Shown: positions 10,721-22,007 of the stretch, in pieces
How positions within the stretch are numbered: position 1 is the stretch's first letter
How the letters are laid out: the number at the start of each line of letters is the position of its first letter
Assembly (NCBI GenBank): GCA_036346255.1
Contig: CM070623.1
Coordinates: 29,704,875-29,768,874 of the forward strand
From: Ampelocalamus luodianensis
Taxonomy: Eukaryota > Streptophyta > Magnoliopsida > Poales > Poaceae
Length of the DNA stretch: 64,000 nucleotides
Direction: 5' to 3'
Program-made: the position numbers and the translations under genes
The notes under the pieces: generated by a model
Seen by the model: the letters and a program-made list of their open reading frames with translations, nothing else
The model's database searches: none
Told to the model about the DNA's origin: nothing

Positions 10721-13700
10721 TCAGAGGTCCGTGGGTAATGAAATATTAATTTTGACACACTAAGCACGATGAGGTGGGATTGGGTTTCTGCATTGCATTT
10801 ACGCTTCTATTGAGTTGTATTGATGATTTCTGTTATGAGACGATTTGATATATCTATATTATAATGCTATGGTTATATGTGTGGGGATAACCCATGCTGA
10901 GAGGTGGAGGTAGTGGTTGTGGCTCTGGGCTTTACCAGGTTACACCACTGTTCGTAGTAAGGGATCAGTGAAGTGGTTACCTTGGATATCTTAGTACTGG
11001 CGTGATAGTGAGTATCTTAGAGAAGTTGTTTCTTTCTTTGAATTTGAATTTGGTCAATTCTTGTCCAGTTGTGGTTGATGAATTTCTCTAGGTCAGTAGT
11101 TCATTGCAGTGGATGGGTTTCTTTGAGAAAGATTGATATGTTTTTTTTTTTTGCTTAACTTGTCCCTTAAAGCAATTATTGTTTTTCCTATTGTTGAGTT
11201 ATTCTTGTGGCTGGTGGACTTGGTTAGTTGTCAATACTGACTTTTGTATTGGGGTTTCGTTTTTCTTACTGGAAAACATGACCTATTTATTTCGCTGGAT
11301 GATTTGGATAATGAAAGTTTCCTTTTGCAAGTCCTGTAGTACGTGGAGGCTTTGACTCAATGTATCTCTCTTGGGTATTTGGAGTGTTGAAGCTTGATGG
11401 TTCTTTTTATGGAAGAAGTTGTTAAACCCTTTAGTAGTGTTTTGGCTTGGTTAAGCGAGAGGTTATAATCAAAGCAATTAATGGAAAAGGTATGGATTAT
11501 CAGGTTAGGTCTGCAGTGTGTATATGATCAAATTTAACTAAGATCCTTGAAAAGGAAGATGATAAATTTGAAGGTGATTTGTAGAAGTTCTTGACGAGCC
11601 GTGATCTAGAGTATGGCTATGCCTAGTTGTAATCAATAGAGTTAATAAGAGGTGTAAAACGCTGATGAAATTGAGTCAATCACTAAGAGTGATACATTTG
11701 GTAAACTTCTTTGGTAAATTGGATTATCGTGTCTCAATGGATTAATTTAACCATTTGGGATGGTTAAGTTCGAAAGGAGTTAGCTTATTGTCTAAGTGGA
11801 TACTAATCTTGGAGTAACCTTTTTGTAGATACTTAGTGATTATAAGTAATTGCTAGGTGCAATTAGTGTCTATTAATACTTGGTGATTTGGTCTGAGCAT
11901 TAAGATTGTGGAAATTGTTAAATTTATTGGATAATTCGGTGTAATGGGTCCCAATGGATTAATCTACCAATAGTGATGTTTATGTTAAGGATATGTTTGA
12001 CGTTACCTTAGAGGATTTTAATCCAGAAATTTTCATAAGCTGAGTACTTGATGATTATACTTAATTGCTAGATTGAACCATGCACACCAGATTGGGTGAA
12101 TGTTGAGGTAGTACCCTGTGAAACCCGGTGATTTAAGGAGATGATGTTATTAAATCCTTAATTAAACTCTGAGCATAAAGTGGAATATTGACTCGGTGTA
12201 TATAGATGGTTTAGGTGGTTACAAATAGACGTATGATCCTATTTGCATACGTGATAGTTACAATTGTCGATTGTTGATGATAGATGTGGTGGGTGTTGAG
12301 CATTACTTATGGATTAGTGGATGAATGAATATGTGGTTTATGACAGTGTGCCTGGCGGGATTATTATTTGATAGCATGATCTGATTAAAAGGGATTGCTT
12401 CAACTTTGTGGCTTGTGTTTCTTTTAGAGAGGTTTATGAGGAGAAAGAAGGCTATGATGATTCACGCTAGGAGCGTATTATCTCATTGTTAAGGTGATTG
12501 TCAGTAAAGGATTATGATGATAATATTGAATGTTTTGTACAAACGGGGTTTAATCGCTCGCGTGTAATGGATTATATATATAAAAATAATGTCTATAGTT
12601 TTGTGTTTACAATCCTTCAGACCTCAGGTTGATGTGGTAGCTTAAATTGTTTTGAGCGAAGTGACATGTTGAGAGGTTTTATTGCTCCTAAGTGGGTTAT
12701 GTGATGTGGTCTTGAAATCTCTTCTTGTTGGAGTTGGCATGGTGATGCTGTAACCAATGGAGGTCGTTTTCTTTGTTAAAAGAAAGAGTGAAGTAGAAGT
12801 ATTTGAGTTTGAAGTCAAGTTTGCAACTTGTAGCTTATCGATTTTTGCCTAAACTTTCTGTTTTGCCCATCGGAGTTTCCTGAATTCCAAAAGCATTAGT
12901 TTATTCTCGTTTGAGGTTGGATACCCTCTGCTTGTGGGACGTGTGCCCTTATCTATGATCTCATCTTGGTTTTCTGAGATCATTGCTATTTGATTAATTC
13001 TCTTGAGCTGGTAACTTCAGTAAGTGTAACGCTTTTCGATGTGTTGAAATTTAGTTCTATTTGCCTCTTCTATTAAGAAAAGGAGTTAACTGAATTGCGT
13101 TGTGAAGTATTTTTGGTTGTGATTTGGCAACTAGTAGTAGGGGTCTAGAAGATGGTTTTGTGAACCTGTAGGTGTCAGGTTGTTTGAGATGCCTTGAATA
13201 ATAAACCGATTTATTACAATAATCCTTGGAGAGGATTTGATTTAAAAAGAATATTTGTCTTTGGAGCTATCAGATTTTGTTGTTGCAACTAGTAGGACCT
13301 ATAGCGAGATGGGGTCCAAGATTTGGTGTTCATTTTAACAGAGCATTAGAATAAGCAAGTATGGAAATCTTGGTCAATTTTTTTTTAGAGTATCACATTT
13401 GGGTACTCGGTAAGATTGTGTAGAAGAGTTATGATGGTGTAGTTAATGAGAGTAGCAGGGTAGTTAGATCTGATAGTCGTGTTCAATGATGGGGTAGCAG
13501 GGATTGTGGAGATATTGTCAAGTATAACTCGGCCTCAGTGAGTAACCTTATGGGAGTTAGATTATCTCTAAGGATTTTGTGAATGGGTATATTGTGGTTG
13601 AGTAACTGCATTTGATTGGTGTGGGATAGAGAAGACATAATATTGGTGTAATGAATCGCATTGAGCTGTTACTTGATTAGTGAGGAATGATGACTTTAAT

Positions 13701-15100
13701 AATCTGAGGTTATTGATGAGTTGTATGAAATTTCAGTCATCAGATCTGAGGATTACCTATCAAGTATACTAGAAATACCGTGTAGGAGTCTCAAAGGTTG
13801 ATTTTGGGCTTAGCATTTTTTATGCTAGCATCTTGGTTTCCTATGATTAGGTTCCAAGAGTTATAGTAATCTTTGATAGAATCCTTGGATGCAGTAAAAG
13901 AGTGTGAATGCGGTGAATTTCAAGTTGATTACCCTTAAAAGATTGAGGTGATGTGATTGCGGCTGAAATCTATATCGAGTTCTGTTGTGAATTATTTGTC
14001 AAAGTAATTCTTTTAGGTAGAGAAGTTGATCAGAGTATGTTAGTGTGGATTGAAAGAGTCTCACTACATATGTGTGGATTGTGTATTCAGTTTGAACATA
14101 TCTCTGAGGTTGCCAATCTAAGATAAATGAGTTAATGTGTTATGCGATGATTTGGATCCTATGGTTTAAGAGAAAGTTAAAAAATTTAAAAGAAAGATTG
14201 TGGAAAAAGGTGTGATCTTGGATAGTGAGATATTCTTAGATCTTACCTGAACTATGTGGCTATGTCGGATGTTAATTGCAAACTGAGTTGGTTCTTGTCG
14301 GTATGTGTGATTCTTCCAGTTAAGAAAAAAGGGGTTAAACTGGTTTTTTTTCTGAGTGATTTCGCTTTTGGCTTGTATGACATTATTTCTAAACTGTCTA
14401 TTTGGAAAATGGAAAAGATTTCGTGGTAAATCCATTGTTTTTCGATTGGGTTTTTCTAAGAGAAGATGACTTTGGGTTGGATGCATTTTGATTCCTTTGT
14501 TTTTCGATTGAGTTTTTCGGATTAGTGAGTCGATAGGCGAGTTCTTTGTGCGTCCCTTGTTAAAGGAGATGCTGCTTGCGTAGATAAAGTGATCGGCTGA
14601 GTGTTGGAACAAGAGTTCCATGTATTTTGTGCTGACGGTGTACTTCGGTAACAAGAAGGAAGTGTAACCAAAGGTGTGTCGGATAGATTCCTCAGCCATG
14701 GGAATTTGTAGATTGGCGTATCGCTAGTACCGTCTCGAGTACTTGCGAGGAGTACGCAGTGTCTTATACATTTCGGTGCTGATAGAACACCTGAGATCGG
14801 GAGCTTGAGATTTTGTTAGAGCTGTTGGCCATCGAGTAAGACCTTACCTCTGAGTCCTGTGTGTTAAGGGTACCAGTAAAAGTCAAGACTAGTGTTGAGG
14901 TGCAAGACGTTAGTTTTGGATATCCGTCAAGGTGATGTGGTCCCATAAGTCCGAGAGTGAAGCGACTAGTGAATTGGTGTCTCGCATGCGCACGCAATAT
15001 CTGGAGTTACTCACAGTAGGCATGTGGTATTGTTGGTAAGCTTTAGCTGTGATTATACTTTGGCGTAAGCATGGATAGAATTCGAGGACGAATTCAGTTT
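10721..15100 (+). other. degenerate interior of the nested element, no intact ORF
   Basis: 4.4 kb with stop codons in every frame and no recognisable gag, protease, RT or integrase. A short Gly/Arg-rich stretch after an ATG near 10896 recalls the start of a Tekay gag. A chromodomain-tail remnant lies at 14947-15009. A weakly similar pair of segments (about 11700-11860 and 11930-12085) suggests an old internal duplication. The longest minus-strand ORF (14166-14699) resembles nothing known and lies antisense to the element. Confidence 0.7.
14947..15009 (+). pseudogene. chromodomain-tail remnant
   Basis: The translation KSESEATSELVSRMRTQYLE resembles the end of the Tekay integrase chromodomain, where a Glu/Ala-Thr-Trp-Glu motif is followed by an Arg-rich Met-Arg stretch. 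The Trp of that motif is replaced and no upstream frame is preserved. This is the only pol trace I could recognise inside the element, so the assignment is tentative. Confidence 0.5.
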
Positions 15101-15113
15101 AAGGGGGGTAGAA
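15101..15113 (+). promoter_or_regulatory. polypurine tract of the nested element
   Basis: AAGGGGGGTAGAA directly precedes the 3' LTR and marks the plus-strand priming site. It follows a stretch (GAATTCGAGGACGAATTC) that itself is palindrome-like. Confidence 0.85.
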
Positions 15114-17488
15114 TGTAATACTCCAGAGTAGAAATCGGGAGAAAATTAAATATTTTAAATAAAAAGTATTAATTCGAAAGAGATTACATTTGAATTAGGA
15201 GAAAGAACTTATATAAAATAGTTTAATCAGCGTTTAGAGGAGGGTTTCTCGCTTAAGTTGGGCAACTGGCTGGCCTTGGCCGGTGGCCATGTGGTGGCCG
15301 GCCAAGGGGGGGGAGGCGCCACCCTCCCCCAAAACCCTAGCCGCCCCTTCCCCCTCCTCCCACTTGTGGCCGCCACCCCCCATCCCTCCTCCTTCCTCCC
15401 CCTTTGGCCGCCCCACTTCCTCCCCTCCCACGCCACCTCCCTCCTGCTCCTCCCCTGCTGCTGTCCAAGGAGGTGCCCCCCGTTGCCGGTGTCGAGGAGG
15501 AAGAGGGAGGACCGCCCGGGAGATCGCTTGGCCAAGAAGAAGGAGAAGAAGAAGGAGAGGAGAGGGGGAGGGAGAGATCGTGGCCTGCACTGGGAGTTCT
15601 TCACGTTCGGCGGTGTTTCGTCAAGGGTAATAGCCGTTTTCCCCGTTTAGATGCATTTTTTAGTTGTTGTAGCAATGTCGGTTTTTCTGTCTCCTCAGGA
15701 TAGATCGTGTTAGACAGACGTTTTGATGTAGTTAAGTGCCGATTCAGTCTTAGGCTTCTCCTAGAGAGTTGTAGAGTACGTCAATAGCTTTCGATGAAGT
15801 GCTAGATCATATTATTTGGACCTCTGTAGCAAAAGTTATGAATTTATTAGTGCGACTGCCTGCGAACCAGTCAGTGTTTTGACAGGTTTTAGTAATCTAA
15901 CTTGTGCGATAAGTTAAATGGGGAATTAGAGGATCTCAGTATAACGAAAGTTGTAGATAATTGTCGTAGCTTTCAGGGAAGCACAAGAACGCAAAATTTC
16001 GACAAACGAGCTGAAAGTTATGATCAATTTAGTGTACTGTCCAGAGAACCTAACGTGAAAATGATGTTCTGTTATTTCGCATGTTAGGGGTAGTGGATGG
16101 CCGAAACAGGAAGGCTCACCAACTAGGTTTAGTTGGGGAATTTGATAACCTTTCAATGAAGTCCAAGAACACCTAATTGGGATCCCTGTTCGAAAAGATA
16201 TGAATTTTAGAACATGACTGTCCACAGATGGGTCAAAGCGACATCTAGAAATTGGGGCTGGGTTCGCGCTAAAGGAACTTTTGTGAGTCCGTGTTTACTT
16301 TTATGGTTTGAGTGGTCCTCTATTGCTGTCTTAGCATTTCTTAATTGATTGTTCCGGAGGCGGCACCCTCTTCGCGTCCTTCGTTCCCGCACGGTTGAGG
16401 CAAGTGCATCGTTTGATCCTTGTTTGTGATTGCTTGGACATGAATGCGGGTTTGATGCTTGTTAATGTCGTGTGGCTGTTGATAAGTGTGCATAATCAGA
16501 GTGGTGAATGTTCAAACTATGGATATGTTTTATTCATGAATGTTGTTATTGCTTTTATTCATGAATGTTGTTATTGCCTTTATTCATGAATGTTGTTATT
16601 GCCTTTATTCATGAATGTTATTATCGCCTTAATTCATGAATGTCGTTATTGCCTTTATTCATGAATGTTGTTACCGCCATTGGTGCTTGATGTTGAAAAG
16701 AGATGGTGCATATGCATTTTGATATCATGTTGAGGCCTGGTCTTGTGATGACCAAGCATGCACATTGTTGAGGTCCCCGTCATGAATGTGACGGGCTTGA
16801 GATCCCCACACTCGTGGAGTGTGGGCATGAGGTCCCCAATACTCACGGAGTATTGGGCAATTGGTCCCTGTGCGTGCGCGCATAGGCATGGGTATGCAGC
16901 GACGGTTGCATACTTTGCATTACCGGTAAAATGCACAAAGAGATAAAGAAAAGGAATCCTTGAGCATTGCATTTGCATGTGGAATGATTTAGTGAGGTGC
17001 TCCTGAATATGGATGCTGATGTTATGGATTGAATTATGCGTCTTTTTATTTATGTACCTGCTGAGTCGTGGACTCACTCTTGCTTTCTTGTTTTTAGGTA
17101 CCAGTTCAAGCGCAATATGCATGGGAGGAGTAGCGTTATGCTTTGCACGCACAATCGTCATGAACTTTAATTCTCGGATCATGCCTTATTAATTAAGCTA
17201 CGATCAAAGATTTGACTGTTTTATGTTACCGTATCGGATTATTTGTAATAATGATGAGTAGTCTAGTTGGAAGTTTGAGGATTTGTTCATCGATTAGTAA
17301 GTTCTTGAGTACTTATTGTTGATCTTGATTATTGCGATGCTTTGTTATAACTCCTTTTAACTATGAAACCCATGTGATGTTAGAAATACAAAGGAGACTC
17401 TGCCGAAATTTAGTAAATTATCTTAGTTTAGTTTTGTGTAAGGTTACTTTAGTAGCATTCTTGGCTCTTGTGGAGTTGGGGTGTTACA
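15114..17488 (+). repeat. 3' LTR of the nested element
   Basis: Pairs with 8315-10703 along its full length. The differences are scattered substitutions and small indels, several of them in the GC-rich tract, plus a gap near 16355 relative to 9570. Confidence 0.95.
16530..16679. repeat. 25-bp tandem repeat, six copies (3' LTR)
   Basis: Same unit as at 9761-9885, with starts at 16530, 16555, 16580, 16605, 16630 and 16655. One more copy than in the 5' LTR shows that the array changed length after insertion or during reverse transcription. Confidence 0.9.
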
Positions 17489-17493
17489 GGATC
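17489..17493. repeat. target-site duplication GGATC (right)
   Basis: Exact partner of 8310-8314. The Tat RNase H reading resumes immediately to the right. Confidence 0.95.
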
Positions 17494-18250
17494 TTGAACA
17501 GGTTCAGGATTTGTCCATTCGGCGAAAAAGTCTGCCAAGATCTGGGATTTAACGGCCGTTCGGGACACGAAATGGATGTCGAACGCCCCAAGTTCGACTG
17601 ACCACTTTGCCATGCGTCCCGCTGTTTCCCTATTCTAGAGGATCGTTCCCAAGCGAAACTCAGATGGCACAACTAGTTTGTGCGCCTGAAAATAATACCG
17701 CAGTTTCCTCAAGATATGAGGAGGGCATATAGAAGTTTTTGAACCTGAGGGTAACGCTCCTTAGGTCCGTGCAAAACCTCACTAACGTAGTATACCGGTC
17801 GTTGTATGTTTTCACGTTCTACGACCAGCACTGCGCTTACTGCCTGTGGCGTGGCAGCTAGGTAAACTAAGAGCGTCTCTCCTTGCTTCTGGGAAACTAC
17901 AACAGGAGCACTCGTAAGATACCTCTTGACTTCCTCGAAGGCTAGGTTAGCCTCTTCTGACCACTCGAAACCTTCGTGTTTCCTTAGAAGTTTGAAGAAA
18001 GGCAGTCCTTTTCCCCCAGTCGTGCTATGAAACGACTCAACGCCGCCATGCATCCTGTGAGTTTCTGGACTTCTTTCTTCGTGATCGGGGGGCACATCTG
18101 AGTGATGGCTTTTATCTTTTCGGGATTTGCTTCGATTCCTCGTGCTGAGACCAGGAATCCAAGTAATTTTCCTGAAGAGACCCCGAACACACACTTCTCG
18201 GGATTAAGTTTCAAGTGGTGTTTTCTGAGGTTGTCGAAAGTCTCCTACAA
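17494..18250 (-). pseudogene. Tat reverse-transcriptase thumb/connection and RNase H
   Basis: Follows the RT on the minus strand. Visible landmarks are the post-palm stretch with LGFLVSARGIEANPEKI (about 18100-18160) and the tether with EWSEEANLAFEEVK-type spacing. The RNase H fold follows, with LLVYLAATPQAVSAVLV and PVYYVSEVLHGPKERYPQVQ. Frames change near 17990 and a stop lies near 17640. It is cut on its left by the nested insertion at 17488. Confidence 0.85.
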
Positions 18251-18268
18251 GTTTGTGATATGGTTAAG

Positions 18269-18823
18269 TCATTTGGTGCTTTTTAAGACTAGATTATCAA
18301 CGTAGGCTTTTAAGTTTCGACCTAGTTGAGGAGCAAAAGTCGTTTGCATCAAACGCTGAAAAGAAGCTCCAGCATTTTTTAAGCCGAATGGCATTTTGAC
18401 ATAGCAAAATATCCCAAACGGTGTAATAAATGCGGTCTTCTCCTCATCTTCTCGACACATACTAATCTGGTGGTAACCAGAGTATGCATCTAGAAAACTC
18501 AACATCTCACACCCTGCGGTAGAGTCAACCAACTGATCGATACGAGGTAAAGGGAAATCATCTTTTGGACAAGCTTTATTAAGATCAGTAAAGTCTACGC
18601 ACATACGCCATTTTCCGTTAGACTTTCTAACCATTATAGGGTTGGCCAACCACTCTGGGTGGTTGACTTCTCTTATGAAGCCTGCCTGAAGCAACTTGTC
18701 CAATCCTGACCTAATAGCATCTCGTAGATCAAGGGCAAATCTCCGTAACTTTTGTTTTACGGGTAGTTTATCAGGTCGTAAAGCTAGCCTATGCTCAATC
18801 ACTTCCCTGGGGACTCCGGGCAT
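18269..18823 (-). pseudogene. Tat reverse transcriptase, catalytic Asp lost
   Basis: This domain would copy the element RNA into DNA. Landmarks in order are KSNGKWRMCVDFTDLNKACP (palm motif 1), FPLPRIDQLVD, LSFLDAYSGYHQI (first catalytic Asp), FCYVKMPFGLKNAGASFQ and the active-site strand. That strand reads AYVDNLVLKS where YVDD is expected, so the second active-site Asp is Asn. The open frame is 184 codons and otherwise well conserved. The motif set (DLNKACPKD) is typical of Tat elements. Confidence 0.92.
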
Positions 18824-18886
18824 GTCGGATGCTTGCCACGCGAAGACATCAGCGTTTGCCTGGAGGAAAGTGATGAGGGCGTCTTC

Positions 18887-19681
18887 CTATTTGGGGTCGG
18901 AAGAATCCCCAATGCGAACAGTCTTCGAGGGCTCCCTGCGTCCCGGAGGGACCTCTTTGACCTGGTCGTTCGGCTTAGGTGCAGCTTTAGGCTTCGACTT
19001 GCTAGTCGAAGGCTGACTTTCATCTCGAGTTGGTAGTTGTCCAACCATCTCGAGGGAGCGACGGTCGTAGGAGTGCGCCATCTTCTTGTCACAGTATATC
19101 GTGATCACTCCTTTGGGACCTGGCATCTTAAGACATTGATACCCATAATGAGTAGCTATTAAGAATTTTGCCAAAGTAGGTCGTCCGAGTATGGCATTAT
19201 ACGCCGTATCGAAGTCGACCACATCAAAGGAGACCTTCTCTGTCCTGAAATTGCTTAGTGATCCAAATGTTAAAGGAAGAGAAACTTGGCCAATTGGTTT
19301 GGCCGAGGACCCCGGTACGATTCCATGAAATTAATATCGTACCGGCCTTACCTTTGTCCTGGGTACCTACATCTCGTCCAGGGTACTCGTAAACAGAATG
19401 TTTAGCGAGTTTCCACCATCAACTAAAACTCGATTGACTCGACAATTGTTGATGGTGGGTTCGACCACTATCGGAAATCGACCTGGTCTAGTCGAAGGGA
19501 TCGGGCAATCACCTTTCTCAAAAGTAATGGTGACTTTCGACCACTTCGATAATTTATTGACAAGAGGGGAGTCGACTGTGTTTACCTCACGTTCAACAGC
19601 TTTCAGCTGTCTCCGCGATTCGTATGCCGAAGATCCCCCATAGATGTGATCAATGGTGTGTTGTGAATCCTGGAACGGCAT
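18887..19681 (-). pseudogene. Tat aspartic protease region
   Basis: The protease would cleave the gag-pol polyprotein. The active-site loop is at about 19370-19420, with RVLVDGGNSLNILF in place of the usual Asp-Ser/Thr-Gly. Asp-Gly-Gly is common in Tat proteases. The downstream flap/hydrophobic-Gly strand appears as DTAYNAILGRPTLAKF near 19180-19215. A linker with KMPGPKGVITIY follows. The frame is broken between about 19225 and 19365. Confidence 0.85.
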
Positions 19682-19723
19682 CTCTTCATCATCCGACTCC
19701 TTCTGTCCACTTGTTTGGCCTAC

Positions 19724-21936
19724 CTATTCAAGATTAGGAAGTGGCACCTTGCTAGAGTAATAGTCTTCGAGTTTCCGTAGGAAAACTCGGCAGTTACGAA
19801 GATCATGCCCTTCTTTTTTATGAAAAGGACACCACCTGGGTTTGTCATTTCTCCGATCTTGGCGCTTACCTTTACCCCGATCGGGATTTTGCTTGGTGTT
19901 GCGTGGCTCCTTGTCGCTTACGGCCAGGACCTCCTTAGAACCGGCAACTGGAGATTTGTGTCTCTTTGCCTTGTTCTTAGATTTCCTAGCCTTTTTATCC
20001 TTTTTCTTACCACTTTCGCCTGCCTCCTGAGGGATGTTGTCTTCACAATCGATAGTATTATTCCACTCGACTGCTTCAGCAGCAGTCACATATCTATCGG
20101 CCATCTCAAAAAGTTCGGCGACGGTGGTAGGTGGATGTAAAGCGATGTCCTCTATTATCCTTCTGCTATGGACTCCCTTCTTGAAAGCCCTGATCACGGA
20201 TGAGTCTGAATCTTCCGGAATAGAATTTCGAACCTGACTGAAGCGCCTGATGAATTGGCGTAGCGTTTCGTGGTCGTTCTGCCTTATCCGGTGCAGGTCA
20301 TCCTCCTTTCTAGGGCGATTGTAAGTGCCTTGGAAATTTGCCAGCAAAAGATCACAGAGGTGTTGCCACGAGTAGATCGATTCGAATGGTTGGTTTAAAA
20401 GCCATGATCGTACCGATCCTTCGAGTACAGTCGGAAGGTAATTCGCCATGACATGCTCTCCTCCTCCTGCAGCTCGGATAGCTGTAGTATAGATCTGGAG
20501 GAACTCGATGGGATTTTGAGTTCCATCGAATATCTCCATGTTCGCCGGTCGGAAACGAAGCGGCCAGCGAACCGCTCGAAGGTCGGGTGAAAACGCCCGA
20601 CACCCCGAGATAACTTCTTGCCTCCTTCTTTGCAAAAAAGAAGGGTTAATGTCGCCGGGTGATCAAACTCATCGATACCCAGCCACAGGAGGGCTGGACC
20701 TATGATAAGTCTCAGCTTTACGAGGGAAATACTCCTCGTATTCCGCTTGCCGCCGTGCATCCCGTCGCTGAAGTGGTGAAAGATCACCTCTCCTGGGGGC
20801 TTGCTGCATCTTCCTCAGGTCAGGAGAACGACATGAGTGAAGGTTATGCCGCCTTCTATGCGACGAGTTATCTGAACGGCTAGCAGAAGAAGGAGTCGTA
20901 CTACTACGACTTCCTGGTTGTGGTCAGCGAAGACGCTCGAGTTTGGCCATTGTGTCGCGAAGCCTTTGTGTGATCTCTTCGAAAGAGATCATAACCTGGT
21001 GCTCGAGTGAGTTCTTGGGTTGGGTTCTCCAGCAAGTCATTGATGTGCTGGAGTTCTTGAGCTTCCTCCGACTGGAAATAAGCGCGCTCAGGAAGGTTCT
21101 TCTGAGCCGCTATTTTCCTCCATCGGGTTATCTCAGAATGGTCTATTTCAAACCCCTGAGTTTGCTTTAATGGAGTGCGAGAATGTTGAGGATGTCCCGC
21201 AGTTCATTAAGGTGTTCGTCTCATTCGCCAGCGGTGGTGTCCTTGCCATTGCGACGAGGTGGTGTAGAGTATGCTCGTCGGGAAGCATCGCCAATCCTTC
21301 TTCTGGGAGAACGATCCTTATCAGAGGGAAGGACGAAGACCTCCCATGGATTACCTCCACTTGTGCTCGAGACCTCCTCGCTTGAGGAGTAGTCGAGCGA
21401 CACCATCTGACGACTTGGAGTGAACCCCTCCAGATAGGGGAACTCCGGGTTATACTGTCTCCGTCTGCAAGTGGGTCCTGCGTCGGGACGGTTGGATCTG
21501 GATGAACAGCGTGTTCGATCCTCTTCCCTGCGGAAATACTCGGAGAGAGAGGACCATCAGGTGTCGATGGAGATCCGGAATGATGGCTTCCAGAACCTAT
21601 CTTGCCAAGTCGTACTGCCTTGGGGGGACTCGAACACTTGGAGGAAAAACTCTCGTCGTGTTGCGAGTTTGCCCCGTGATAGTCCTGTTGTCGGTCATGT
21701 TGACCCTTGTCCCCCGAGGAAGTTGGTCCCTCGACGGGGCGTTCTGTCGTGGGGGATAAGGATCCCTCCTCGACTCCAGTAGTGATGCGGTCTCTGAGAT
21801 CTGATAAAAGATCTCCAGAGGCGGCAACACCATCAGAAGATTCGATACTCGGTTCGTAGTCGAAACCGGCAACCATGTCGACATCTGCGTAATCGGCCAA
21901 GTCGAACCAATTCTCCTCGTTCCATTCTCCTGCCAT
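19724..21936 (-). pseudogene. Tat gag polyprotein
   Basis: Structural protein forming the virus-like particle. A plausible start is the ATG at 21936 (MAGEWNEENWFDLADYADVD), 71 bases inside the 5' LTR boundary. The N-terminal half to 21148 is hydrophilic and low in structure. Stops and frame changes occur between 21148 and 20640. The conserved capsid part at 19724-20635 includes RPANMEIFDGTQNPIEFLQ and WLLNQPFESIYSWQHLCDLL, then FIRRFSQVRNSIPED. A Lys-rich stretch is followed by the zinc knuckle CPFHKKEGHDLRNC (Cx2Hx4Hx4C). The frame ends PLPNLE then stop. It is not functional as a whole, though the last 303 codons are open. Confidence 0.88.
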
Positions 21937-21988
21937 GGTAGCATCAAAGAGAAAAGAAAGAACTGTTGACAAGGAATTACTAGAAGAT

Positions 21989-22007
21989 CCCCACGGTCGG
22001 CGCCAAC
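21989..22007 (-). promoter_or_regulatory. primer-binding site of the Tat element
   Basis: Read on the minus strand, GTTGGCGCCGACCGTGGGG abuts the 5' LTR. The TGGCGCC core fits the 3' acceptor-stem complement used by many plant Tat elements. I cannot name the tRNA with certainty; tRNA-Arg and tRNA-Asp types are candidates. Confidence 0.7.

Larger units (their letters stand above)
8315..17488 (+). mobile_element. nested non-autonomous LTR retrotransposon with 2.4 kb LTRs
   Basis: LTRs of 2389 bp (8315-10703) and 2375 bp (15114-17488) begin TGTAATACTCC and end GGTGTTACA. They are flanked by a perfect 5-bp TSD. A tRNA-Met-like primer site follows the 5' LTR and a polypurine tract precedes the 3' LTR, so the element is on the plus strand. 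The 4.4 kb interior has no intact gag or pol. Only a short chromodomain-like remnant near its 3' end ties it to the Tekay/Del chromoviruses. It was presumably mobilised in trans by an autonomous relative (inference). Related LTRs appear at 24642-27002 and, internally deleted, at 47464-48268. Confidence 0.92.

Noticed and set aside
14166..14699. 177-codon minus-strand ORF in the nested element's interior
   Set aside because: Antisense to the element, AT-rich, no recognisable motif; likely the shadow of a decayed plus-strand frame.
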